NCBI RefSeq assembly: GCF_963675395.1
Contig: NZ_OY776223.1
Location: 3,129,356-3,193,355, forward strand
Length of the DNA stretch: 64,000 bases
Source: an uncultured Vibrio sp.
GTDB lineage: Bacteria; Pseudomonadota; Gammaproteobacteria; Enterobacterales; Vibrionaceae
Direction: 5' to 3'
Part shown: positions 56,518-64,000 of the stretch, piece after piece
Position numbering within the stretch: position 1 is the first letter of the stretch
How the letters are laid out: every line of letters starts with the position of its first letter
Translations under genes and position numbers: made by a program
Notes under the pieces: generated by a model
Database searches by the model: none
What the model was told of the DNA's origin: nothing
What the model saw: the letters and a program-made list of their open reading frames with translations, nothing else

Positions 56518-56853
56518 ATGCTTATTACATTTCGCTGCAAAAGCTATGCTACCGTCACAATGTTCGGTGACATTGGGTTGCAAATGATAAAGATGATGGG
56601 TCATAGTGGCACAGTACCCGGTGCTATTCTTGCCCCTGATCTCCCTGAGGCACTTTCTAAATTAACCTTGTCACTCGCTGCAGAAAGTATAGCGGATCAA
56701 AAAGACACCTCTTCTACGAAAGATGTTGAAGATGATGAAGAGGAAGCTCTATCTGAACAGGTAGTAAGCCTGAATCTCCGCGCCGTTCCGTTAATAGAAC
56801 TATTAAAATCTGCGATAGATGCTCAATGTGACGTAATGTGGGATACCCCATAA
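56518..56853 (+). CDS. DUF1840 protein
   Basis: A 111-residue protein with the family pattern: MLITFRCKSYATVTMFGDIG at the start, VPGAILAPDLPEAL in the middle, a variable acidic linker (DVEDDEEEA) and the ending AVPLIELLKSAIDA with DVMWDTP. Soluble, function unknown. AGGAG precedes the ATG. It may be co-transcribed with the ZIP-like gene 138 bases downstream. Confidence 0.87.
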   Translation: MLITFRCKSYATVTMFGDIGLQMIKMMGHSGTVPGAILAPDLPEALSKLTLSLAAESIADQKDTSSTKDVEDDEEEALSEQVVSLNLRAVPLIELLKSAIDAQCDVMWDTP

Positions 56854-56991
56854 CATTTGCTTCAGACATACCAGGGTATTTTGTCTAATGTAAATATTAT
56901 GCAATAAATGGCTTTCCTAACCGTCGACACCACGACTTGTGCAGGAGGCTAACGCAGCTTAGGGAATCATTATGTATATGCAGTACATCTC

Positions 56992-57705
56992 GTGAATAAC
57001 CTCGTACTTCTTGTTGGGCTCACATTGGCAGCCGGACTGGCTATGCCTTTCGGCGCGCTTCTGGCCAGCATCGGAAAATTTAAGTCACGATTGTTCGAGG
57101 CCGAGTTCAGTCACAGCATTACAGCATTTGGTGGTGGTGCTCTATTGTCTGCTGTAGCTCTCGTATTAGTTCCTTATGGTATTGCCAAGCTTGATCCGTT
57201 GATAGCATCGACTTGTCTCCTGATTGGTGGTTTCATTTTCATGATGCTTGACGTTTATCTTCTAAAATTTGAGACGCCAGCTAGTCAACTCGTTGCAATG
57301 CTCCTTGATTTCATCCCTGAATCCATGGCGCTTGGAACTGCATTTGCAATCGGAAGTACAGATGCGGCGTTGCTTGCGGCTCTAATCACATTGCAAAATA
57401 TACCAGAGGGTTTTAACGCATATCGTGAGTTGAACAGCTCTTATAATTTTGGTCCTAAAAAAATCATGGCCATCTTCTTTTTTATGGCATTTCTTGGTCC
57501 TGTTTGCGGGGTGTCCAGCTATCTATGGATGCAAGAGCAAGCTATTGCCATTGCTGTTATTGTACTTGTGGCTTCGGGAGGTATTTTGTATTCAGTGTTT
57601 CAAGATATCGCCCCAAAAGTAAAACTCGCAAAACATTGGGTACCACCGATGGGCGCAGTGCTAGGTTTTGTGCTTGGCATGGTTGGAGTAATGGTGATCA
57701 GATGA
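56992..57705 (+). CDS. ZIP-family-like divalent metal transporter
   Basis: A 237-residue membrane protein with about eight helices, started by GTG at 56992 without a strong ribosome-binding site. Metal-site helices are recognisable: AFGGGALLSAVALVLVPYGI, LDFIPESMALGTAFAIG and LQNIPEGFNAYRE (the HN.PEG motif of ZIP proteins with LQ for HN). This suggests zinc or other divalent cation transport, with altered ligands compared with classic ZIP. Confidence 0.8.
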   Translation: MNNLVLLVGLTLAAGLAMPFGALLASIGKFKSRLFEAEFSHSITAFGGGALLSAVALVLVPYGIAKLDPLIASTCLLIGGFIFMMLDVYLLKFETPASQLVAMLLDFIPESMALGTAFAIGSTDAALLAALITLQNIPEGFNAYRELNSSYNFGPKKIMAIFFFMAFLGPVCGVSSYLWMQEQAIAIAVIVLVASGGILYSVFQDIAPKVKLAKHWVPPMGAVLGFVLGMVGVMVIR

Positions 57706-57869
57706 TTGAATAGCGAAGAGTTATTTTTGGAGTCTATTTAACTATGACTAGGCTCCAATTCTTCTGGAATATTAATGCAGTCGCTTATGGCAGATGCAAA
57801 GCTTTCTTTACTTAAGGTAATTCGATTTTCTCTAAATTAAGTAGATACTCTAAGTAACTTCTGCCCCAA

Positions 57870-59180
57870 TATATGGTACGTCCCGTTATTGCAAGTAGAG
57901 ATCAAGATAACGAGCTGATTTGCGCTAATATATTCAGAGTCAGTTAGAGACTATTACTTAGCCTCAGCTCTATGATGAGGTTCGCGCCAGATTGTCCTCG
58001 CAAAATGTAAAGCATTCTTAGGTTGCTGTTTGGGGCAACAGGTCTTCAATCTGGTGGTCTAACCGTTTTGTCATCTTTAATTCCCATTGCAAATCTTGAT
58101 TACACTCTGATCTCGAATGGCTGATTTTTGGCCATGACTGACCAAGCAATACGGGCTATCTTATTAGCCAAAGCGACGACTGCTACGTTAAATGGCTTTC
58201 TCTTCTTAAGTTCTGCAAGCCATGAACCAAAATACTTATCTACAGATTTATCTCTCCATAGCACTGACCGTGCAGCGTGAATGAATAGCGTTCGTAGTTC
58301 CTTATTACCACGCTTGGATATACCGAGTAATGTTGACTTTCCGCCTGTGGAATATTGAACAGGAACAAGTCCTATCCAAGCTGCAAAATTACGTCCGTTT
58401 TTAAAGTCCTGAGGGTTGCATACTGAAGATATACATGCGCTGGCGATAATTGGTCCAATTCCAGGGACTGTCTGTAGTAACTTCATTTGATCATTATCTA
58501 TAAGTATCTTTTCTACCTTCTTCTCCTGAGCTTCAATACGCTCATTAAGTTGCTGATAATGTTCATGCAACTCACTTAACTCAAAGAGAATTTGAGGCGG
58601 TAGGTATTCATTTTTATCAACCAACCACTGGAATAAGCTCTTCATGCATACGTGACCCTTGGGCAGGCTGATACCAAATTCCAACAGAATGGATCCTATT
58701 CTATTCATGCAAGCGGTTCGTTCTCTAATATATCCAGCACGCACTTTACGGATAGTAGAAATCACCTGAGCCGATTCACTTTTTGTAGATGTAAACCTCA
58801 TTGTTGGACGGGAAGCAGCTTCTGCAATAGCGTCGGCATCGATGAAATCATTTTTATTGGTTTTAACGTACGGTTTTACATATTGAGGTGGGATCAATTT
58901 CGTGGTGTGTCCGAAATCTTGGCATTTCCTTGCCAGCCAGTGGGCGCCACCACAGGATTCCATTGCGATAATCACAGGTTCTTGTGTAGACAAAAATTCA
59001 AGTAACTTTGGTCTGGATAGTTTCTTCCTGAATAGTTGATGCCCGTTGCGGTCATGTCCTACTAAGTGAAACGAATTTTTGCCTAAATCAATTCCGATAA
59101 TATGTGCATGTGTCATATGGCACCTTCCTATTGACAGTAAACTACTTCAGTTTAGCTGTGGAGAGGGACGTACCATCTCA
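57870..59180 (-). mobile_element. Intact IS110-family element with subterminal inverted repeats
   Basis: About 1.3 kb around an intact transposase gene. ATGGTACGTCCC at 57873-57884 and its exact complement GGGACGTACCAT at 59165-59176 flank the gene on both sides. Subterminal repeats like these are typical of the IS1111 subgroup. Exact ends are not marked by target duplications. Confidence 0.8.
58100..59116 (-). CDS. IS110-family (IS1111-like) transposase
   Basis: A 338-residue transposase. The N-terminal DEDD RuvC-like domain begins HIIGIDLGKNSFHLVGHDRN with DFIDADAIAEAASR, and the C-terminal domain reads LLQTVPGIGPIIASACI with FKNGRNFAAWIGLVP and the conserved serine in YSTGGKSTLLGISKRGN. 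It is unlike the degraded copies elsewhere in the window, so it is a separate lineage. Confidence 0.94.
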   Translation of the reverse strand: MTHAHIIGIDLGKNSFHLVGHDRNGHQLFRKKLSRPKLLEFLSTQEPVIIAMESCGGAHWLARKCQDFGHTTKLIPPQYVKPYVKTNKNDFIDADAIAEAASRPTMRFTSTKSESAQVISTIRKVRAGYIRERTACMNRIGSILLEFGISLPKGHVCMKSLFQWLVDKNEYLPPQILFELSELHEHYQQLNERIEAQEKKVEKILIDNDQMKLLQTVPGIGPIIASACISSVCNPQDFKNGRNFAAWIGLVPVQYSTGGKSTLLGISKRGNKELRTLFIHAARSVLWRDKSVDKYFGSWLAELKKRKPFNVAVVALANKIARIAWSVMAKNQPFEIRV

Positions 59181-59418
59181 TTAAGTTTGTTTCGGAATTC
59201 ACTACAAATATTACCAAAACTAATAAGTATCACTTTTGAGGTGGAACGCTTTCAGTTTTATTATTTGAACTTAAGCCATTTGGAACAAGTTAGATAGATG
59301 GATAGAGAAATCTATAATCAAGTAAGATTAGCTAAGGCTTTAAGCTACACACGCCCGATGAAGTACATCGAGCGTTTTGTTTTACTAAAAAGTGGCAATA
59401 ACAGCCTGAACATTCCCA

Positions 59419-60300
59419 CTAAGTTTTCTGTTCATACTTTGCGACCATTTGATTCAATAGAAGAGCTGATAAAATAATACCAAGAGCCAGCCAAGTTGTA
59501 GCCTGAATGCTTTCATTGGTGACCAGCGCAGCGATTAATACACCTACAGCAGGTACGAGGTAGTTAGTCATTGACGTAAAAACAGCACCTGCATTCTTGA
59601 CACTAGTCATATATAAGTAATAGACAACTCCCGCGCACATGACACCAAGATAGATTACAGCTATAAAAGTGCTCGGCGATGGTGCCTTATATGTCATTGT
59701 CGTCGTTGTAATGAGAGCGACAATGATCAGTTGAATGCTAGCCATGGTCAGAACATTTCTTGCGACTATCAGAGGATGCTCTTTTTGAACACGGTTTAGC
59801 AATAGCAAAGCAATGGCAAAGCATACTGCGGCAAGTAAGACAGCTAGCACGCTGACAGGATCAATCCTTTGAGATGTTGAAATTAGGTCAGGGTAGAAAA
59901 GTACAACTAAACCAAAAAAACCGATGGTTATACTGAACAGGTTTCCTTTGGTAATCTTTGTATTCCTAATAAATAGTGGCGCAAGAAGAAGTGCGTAAAA
60001 GGGTAATGTTCCCATTAAAATTGCAGTCACTGAACTACTCAACTCTTTTTGAGCAAAAGGTACGAGAACGAAAGGAACAGTTGCTTCAAGAAAACCGATT
60101 ACAGTATAGAGTTTCCACTGTTTACTATTACTGCTAATTCGCATGATACGACATATAAAAAACAAGGTTGTTGCACCGAATACCGCACGTAATGTGCCTA
60201 TCCATATAGGCGTGAATGTTTCTAGTGCAGTTTCTTGAAAAACAAATTGTGATCCCCAAATCAGCCCAATTGCGATCAAAGTGAAATAGTTTTTAAGCAT
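59419..60300 (-). CDS. EamA/DMT-family transporter
   Basis: A 293-residue protein of ten predicted helices in two EamA repeats (start LIAIGLIWGSQFVFQETALE; second repeat around VSVLAVLLAAVCFAIALLLL). Members export amino acids or other small metabolites; the substrate is unknown. It is divergent from soxR with a SoxR-box-like palindrome between, although a dead RidA-type fragment lies in the gap. Confidence 0.87.
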   Translation of the reverse strand: MLKNYFTLIAIGLIWGSQFVFQETALETFTPIWIGTLRAVFGATTLFFICRIMRISSNSKQWKLYTVIGFLEATVPFVLVPFAQKELSSSVTAILMGTLPFYALLLAPLFIRNTKITKGNLFSITIGFFGLVVLFYPDLISTSQRIDPVSVLAVLLAAVCFAIALLLLNRVQKEHPLIVARNVLTMASIQLIIVALITTTTMTYKAPSPSTFIAVIYLGVMCAGVVYYLYMTSVKNAGAVFTSMTNYLVPAVGVLIAALVTNESIQATTWLALGIILSALLLNQMVAKYEQKT

Positions 60301-60370
60301 AGTAAAAAATCCAAATGCAGCTCAATAGGTTTAGCTGTATGAAAAGTTGGAACGGATTATGGCGTACTGG

Positions 60371-60499
60371 CTAAGCCGATTTAAAAGTAACGGCATCAAC
60401 ATCAATTTTCATGCCATCCAGCGCTAGTTTAGGTACAGGAATTAAGGTGCTCGCTGACAGCGTATCTGCCGACCTGCGTTTTTGCATCTCTTCACTCAT
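60371..60499 (-). pseudogene. RidA-family C-terminal remnant
   Basis: A 42-residue open stretch reads ADTLSASTLIPVPKLALDGM then KIDVDAVTF and a stop, which matches the end of RidA/YjgF-type proteins. The N-terminal two thirds is missing. It lies on the same strand just upstream of the EamA gene. Confidence 0.7.
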
Positions 60500-60565
60500 G
60501 GGGGGATTTCGGCATGATCATTTTCCCTTATGTGTTGAATTTCATATTTGGAGGGAGTATAAAAG

Positions 60566-60581
60566 TTAAAGTTAACTTTAA
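60566..60581. promoter_or_regulatory. Candidate SoxR box
   Basis: TTAAAGTTAACTTTAA is a perfect 16-bp palindrome centred on AGTTAACT, like the E. coli SoxR operator core (CCTCAAGTTAACTTGAGG). It lies 35 bases before soxR, so autoregulation and control of the divergent gene are likely. Confidence 0.75.
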
Positions 60582-60615
60582 GTAAAGCGATAAATTAACA
60601 AAAGTTAGAATAATT

Positions 60616-61056
60616 ATGATTAGAAATGATTACCTTACCGTTGGGCAGTTATCAGAACGCAGTGGTGTAGCGACATCGGCTTTGCGTTTTTATGAGACCA
60701 AACAGTTGATCACATCTTTTCGAACCAGTGGTAATCAACGTCGTTACTTACCTTCTATGCTACGTAGAGTCGCACTTATTCAAGTGGCACAGTCAGTAGG
60801 GTTTACCCTAGAAGAAATAACGCATGAGTTAAGTACCTTACCTATGAACAAAACAGCTACTAAACAAGATTGGGATAGAGTTGCGAAGAAGTGGCAGCAA
60901 GATCTTGACAAAAAAATGGTAAAGATCCAGTCACTAAAAGATAACCTCTCAGGGTGTATCGGATGTGGTTGTTTGAGTATGAAGAAGTGTCACCTATTTA
61001 ACCCAGAGGATGGACTATATGAGCGAGGGCAAGGGGCGCAACGAATGATTAGATGA
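60616..61056 (+). CDS. soxR: Redox-sensing MerR-family regulator SoxR
   Basis: A 146-residue MerR-type activator. The winged helix lies in LTVGQLSERSGVATSALRFY, the dimerisation helix in residues 80-112, and the [2Fe-2S] ligands are Cys114, Cys117, Cys119 and Cys125 in CIGCGCLSMKKC, the SoxR signature. It senses redox-cycling compounds. A matching palindrome lies upstream. Outside enterics SoxR often controls transporters directly, which fits the divergent EamA gene. Confidence 0.95.
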   Translation: MIRNDYLTVGQLSERSGVATSALRFYETKQLITSFRTSGNQRRYLPSMLRRVALIQVAQSVGFTLEEITHELSTLPMNKTATKQDWDRVAKKWQQDLDKKMVKIQSLKDNLSGCIGCGCLSMKKCHLFNPEDGLYERGQGAQRMIR

Positions 61057-61265
61057 TGTTTTCAGCCAGTCTATATTCAACACTCGAAGCTTCCAATATT
61101 TAAAATAATCCGTGTTGCGCTAATTTAGAAAACTCAATAACACTTTTATGTCCAAAAACGAGTTTGTATGCCCCCAGTTTTTGGATTAGCAAGGGAACGG
61201 GTATCCCTCGTCTTCAAGTATGTTGTCATATGAGTTCAGTAAAAACGGAACTGTACTTCAGGTAA

Positions 61266-61622
61266 GTGCTTGGGCGCATACTTTGCGTTAACTCTTCAGA
61301 AGTACAGCATGCTTGGTTATTTACCTTTGCTGAACCAAATCTAATCGGGTTTTCAGAACGAATTGAAGATGACACTCCGGAGTCATGTCTTTATACCTAT
61401 ATGAGAGAACCAAACAAACCTCAGATTCTCATTCAGCGTAATGCCTCTAATGATCCTCGTTCTTTGCTATTCGGTGAAGAGAATAACGGTTCGAATTTTA
61501 CTTGGGGAAGTAATGGTGACCGTGTCTATGAAGACGGTTTTGGAGGGAGCCTAAGAGTATTTGATGAGCTCCAACTTGGGGCATTTAGGACAAGGGTTAT
61601 TTCGGCTTTTTCATCTATATAG
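61266..61622 (+). CDS. Hypothetical protein
   Basis: A 118-residue soluble protein that would start at GTG (MLGRILCVNSSEVQHAWLFT). It contains EPNKPQILIQRNASNDPRSL and a Gly-rich centre. The ribosome-binding site (CAGG) is weak and the true start may be later. No family recognised. It lies between soxR and the dinB pair. Confidence 0.5.
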   Translation: MLGRILCVNSSEVQHAWLFTFAEPNLIGFSERIEDDTPESCLYTYMREPNKPQILIQRNASNDPRSLLFGEENNGSNFTWGSNGDRVYEDGFGGSLRVFDELQLGAFRTRVISAFSSI

Positions 61623-61679
61623 TTGAACAATGGCGTTGTTAGATTCTTTTGCTAGTACTGGATTTGAATTGCTATAATT

Positions 61680-61695
61680 CTGTATAAATACACAG
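61680..61695 (+). promoter_or_regulatory. LexA box in front of dinB
   Basis: CTGTATAAATACACAG fits CTG-N10-CAG closely and lies 58 bases before the dinB start, the expected place for SOS control. Confidence 0.88.
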
Positions 61696-61753
61696 TTGCA
61701 AGGTGTTGAAATAGGTTTATGCACCTGAACCATTCAAAAACATCGATTAAAGT

Positions 61754-62803
61754 ATGCGAAAAATAATTCACATTGATCTCGACAGTTACTATGTCTCTGT
61801 AGAAGCAAGGGACAACCCCTCTTTACGTGGAATTCCTCTAGCAGTTGGAGGGAAAAATGGTCGCGGTGTTATTGCAACTTGTAGCTATGAGGCGAGAGCT
61901 TTTGGTGTCCGTTCTGCTATGTCTACAGCAAAAGCGTTACAACTTTGCCCAAGCTTAACCGTAGTGTCTGGAAATATGGAAAAGTATAAGGCGATATCTA
62001 GGCAAATCCATGAAATTTTTAGACGGTATACGGATGTAATAGAGCCACTATCCTTAGACGAGGCGTATTTAGATGTCACAGGTTCTAAGCTGTTTCAAGG
62101 ATCAGCAACTTTAATTTCAGAAGACATACGCAAGTCTATTCAAACTGAATTGAACTTAACAGCTTCGGCAGGAGTTTCCCCATTAAAGTTTGTTTCTAAA
62201 GTCGCTTCAGATGTGAATAAACCTAATGGTATATGTATTGTTCCACCTTCTGAAATCCAAATTTTTATAGACGAATTAGAATTAGGGAAAATAAATGGTG
62301 TTGGGAAAGTGACGTTAGATAAATTAAACAAACTCGGCTTGTATAAAGGAGAGGATGTTAAGAATTTCGATAAAAATATTTTGATTTCAAAATTTGGCAA
62401 ATTTGGGCATACACTTTGGCAAAGGTGCAATGGTATTGATGATAGAGATATTGTTGTCGAAAGGATAAGAAAGTCAGTAGGGGTTGAACGGACATACTTA
62501 AATGATATTCATAGTTTGGATGAATGCATATTTGCAATAAAGCCTTTGTATGTCGAATTAGAGCAAAGGTTAGAAAAAGCGCTTGCAGATAAAGTGATCA
62601 CGAAACTCGGTGTAAAGTTAAAGTTCAACGATTTTCAACAAACAACGGTTGAGCATAAGTATGATGAGATGGATATGCAGTTTTTTATCAAATTATGTGA
62701 AGAAGCCGTTGCTAGAAGTCATGGACGAAGTATACGTTTAGTCGGATTAAGTGTTGGTATTGAACCCAAGAAATCAACTGATCAATTACAACTCCCTTTG
62801 TGA
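61754..62803 (+). CDS. dinB: DNA polymerase IV (first copy)
   Basis: A 349-residue Y-family polymerase for translesion synthesis. Metal ligands are Asp8 (HIDLDSYYVSVE) and Asp102/Glu103 (SLDEAYLDVT). The HhH region is GKINGVGKVTLDKLNKLGLY, the little-finger domain is complete and the C-terminal clamp-binding motif is QLQLPL. The positions of the usual steric-gate Phe are Tyr12-Tyr13. The gene is more AT-rich than the dinB remnant behind it, suggesting it was acquired. A LexA box precedes it. Confidence 0.95.
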   Translation: MRKIIHIDLDSYYVSVEARDNPSLRGIPLAVGGKNGRGVIATCSYEARAFGVRSAMSTAKALQLCPSLTVVSGNMEKYKAISRQIHEIFRRYTDVIEPLSLDEAYLDVTGSKLFQGSATLISEDIRKSIQTELNLTASAGVSPLKFVSKVASDVNKPNGICIVPPSEIQIFIDELELGKINGVGKVTLDKLNKLGLYKGEDVKNFDKNILISKFGKFGHTLWQRCNGIDDRDIVVERIRKSVGVERTYLNDIHSLDECIFAIKPLYVELEQRLEKALADKVITKLGVKLKFNDFQQTTVEHKYDEMDMQFFIKLCEEAVARSHGRSIRLVGLSVGIEPKKSTDQLQLPL

Positions 62804-62969
62804 TTTTTGTAAGTGGATTTTTAAGAAAATGTCCGTTTTTTACATAAATTTCTCGGATTTTTTTTGTAAGGGGTTTTTGTAAGTAAAAACTTGTATCTAA
62901 GTCTATGATATAAATAGCTTTAACTCACTTAGTTAGTAAAGCTTACATTTTTAACCAACAAGTTGACTC

Positions 62970-63986
62970 TATGCTGCCGTAGAGATGAGAGATAACCCAA
63001 ATTTCCGAAACATTGCACTGGCTGTGGGTGGTCACGAAAAGCAGCGTGGGGTGATTAGCACCTGCAATTATGAAGCACGTAAATATGGTGTACGCAGTGC
63101 TATGCCCACCGCACGGGCCTTACAATTGTGTCCTAACCTTGTGGTTGTACCCGGACGGATGCATGTTTATAAACAAGTGTCTCAGCAGATCCGAGCGATT
63201 TTTGAGCGCTACACCCCACTCATAGAACCTCTTTCCCTAGACGAGGCATATTTAGATGTGACTGATGCAATGGCTTGTCACGGATCCGCGACATTAATTG
63301 CTGAAGCTATTCGAAGAGATATATGGAATGAGCTTGGCTTGACTGCTTCAGCTGGTGTAGCACCAATCAAGTTCCTCGCCAAAGTCGCATCAGATATGAA
63401 CAAGCCCAATGGCCAGTTTGTAATCCCTCCAGGCAAAGTTCAGCAAGTCGTGGACAAATTACCATTGGAGAAAATTCCGGGTGTGGGCAAGGTCAGCCTG
63501 GAAAAACTGCATCAAGCAGGGTTTTATCTCTGTGAAGACATCAAAAATAGTGATTACCGAGAGCTACTGCGTCAGTTTGGTCGCCAAGGTGCTTCTTTAT
63601 GGAAACGGAGTCAGGGGATTGATGACAGGGACGTGATTGTTGAAAGGGAGCGAAAGTCTGTTGGAGTCGAGCGTACATTTAGCCAAAATATATCGACTTA
63701 CGATGAATGTTGGCGGGTCATTGAGAGCACGCTTTATCCCGAACTCGAAAAGCGCCTCGAACGCGCAAGCCCTGATAAGTCGATCATCAAGCAAGGCATA
63801 AAAGTGAAGTTTGCGGACTTTCAGCTGACGACTATAGAACATATTCACCCTCAGCTTGAGTTAAATGATTTCAAGGTATTGCTGAGAGACATTCTCAAGC
63901 GTCAGCAAGGTAGAGAAATTCGCCTTTTAGGCTTGAGTGTAATGCTCAAGCCTGAGGTACAAGCTCGTCAGCTTAGTTTTTTCTAA
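62970..63986 (+). pseudogene. dinB: DNA polymerase IV (second copy), N-terminally truncated
   Basis: The reading frame resembles DinB from YAAVEMRDNPNFRNIALAVG (62970) to the C-terminal clamp motif QARQLSFF, but a TGA stands at 62964 and the first 14 or so codons, including the first metal-binding Asp, are absent. An ATG at 62985 could start a 333-residue product that would lack an active site residue (SLDEAYLDVT is kept). The rest is intact and looks like the native Vibrio dinB. It is probably non-functional as a polymerase. Confidence 0.82.
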
Positions 63987-64000
63987 GCCCGGTTTGTATT

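Overview
The window is from a Vibrio chromosome, most likely of the Harveyi/parahaemolyticus group. The evidence is the gene order ycjX-ycjF-tyrR, a VchIntIA-type integron integrase, and an array of attC repeats of about 120 bp of the VCR/VPR type. Species cannot be fixed from sequence reading alone.

Layout. Positions 1-19,650 are ordinary core chromosome: a partial aspartate/aromatic aminotransferase, a MocR-type regulator, asnS, queD, the serine-catabolism pair sdaC-sdaA, a NudL-type Nudix hydrolase, pabB, class I fumarase, ycjX-ycjF-tyrR, a RimJ-like acetyltransferase, an HD phosphohydrolase and a DUF2947-like gene. Several units end in clear hairpin terminators. Positions 19,662-28,367 are a sedentary chromosomal integron: intIA (minus strand, with a LexA box in front), attI, and eleven cassettes on the plus strand. 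Cassette genes include two GNAT acetyltransferases, a tautomerase-like protein, a P-loop kinase-like protein, a DUF2513-like protein and several unknowns. An IS30 element interrupts the array, and the last attC is cut off after 24 bases, so the array has been truncated by a rearrangement.

Positions 28,368-64,000 are a mosaic accessory region. Short functional blocks are separated by IS elements and their debris. The blocks are DUF3604 / parvulin-like / HupE-UreJ-like (29.9-33.7 kb), a repeat-containing secreted protein and glgC (33.9-35.9 kb), an MFS transporter, HflK-like/HflC-like/nhaA facing acnA and a cold-shock gene (39.8-47.6 kb), a pRiA4b ORF-3-like protein, DUF1840 and a ZIP-like transporter (52.5-57.7 kb), EamA/soxR (59.4-61.1 kb), and two dinB genes in tandem (61.7-64.0 kb). 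Mobile elements are IS30, IS630 (inserted cleanly into nhaA), an IS91-like unit with its own tyrosine recombinase, IS66, an intact IS110-family copy and three IS110-family fragments, plus remnants of IS5-like and ISNCY-like transposases. An apparently ORF-less group II intron with a textbook domain V lies at about 51,499-52,312.

The most noteworthy observations are: (1) in ten of the eleven cassettes the first 8-12 bases are the reverse complement of the last 8-12 bases before the same cassette's attC, extending the classical 7-base R boxes, and the only cassette that breaks the rule is the one interrupted by IS30; (2) the ORF-less group II intron placed 10 nt after a strong hairpin; (3) LexA boxes before both intIA and the first dinB; (4) a stress-type island HflK/HflC/NhaA/AcnA/Csp with nhaA knocked out by IS630.
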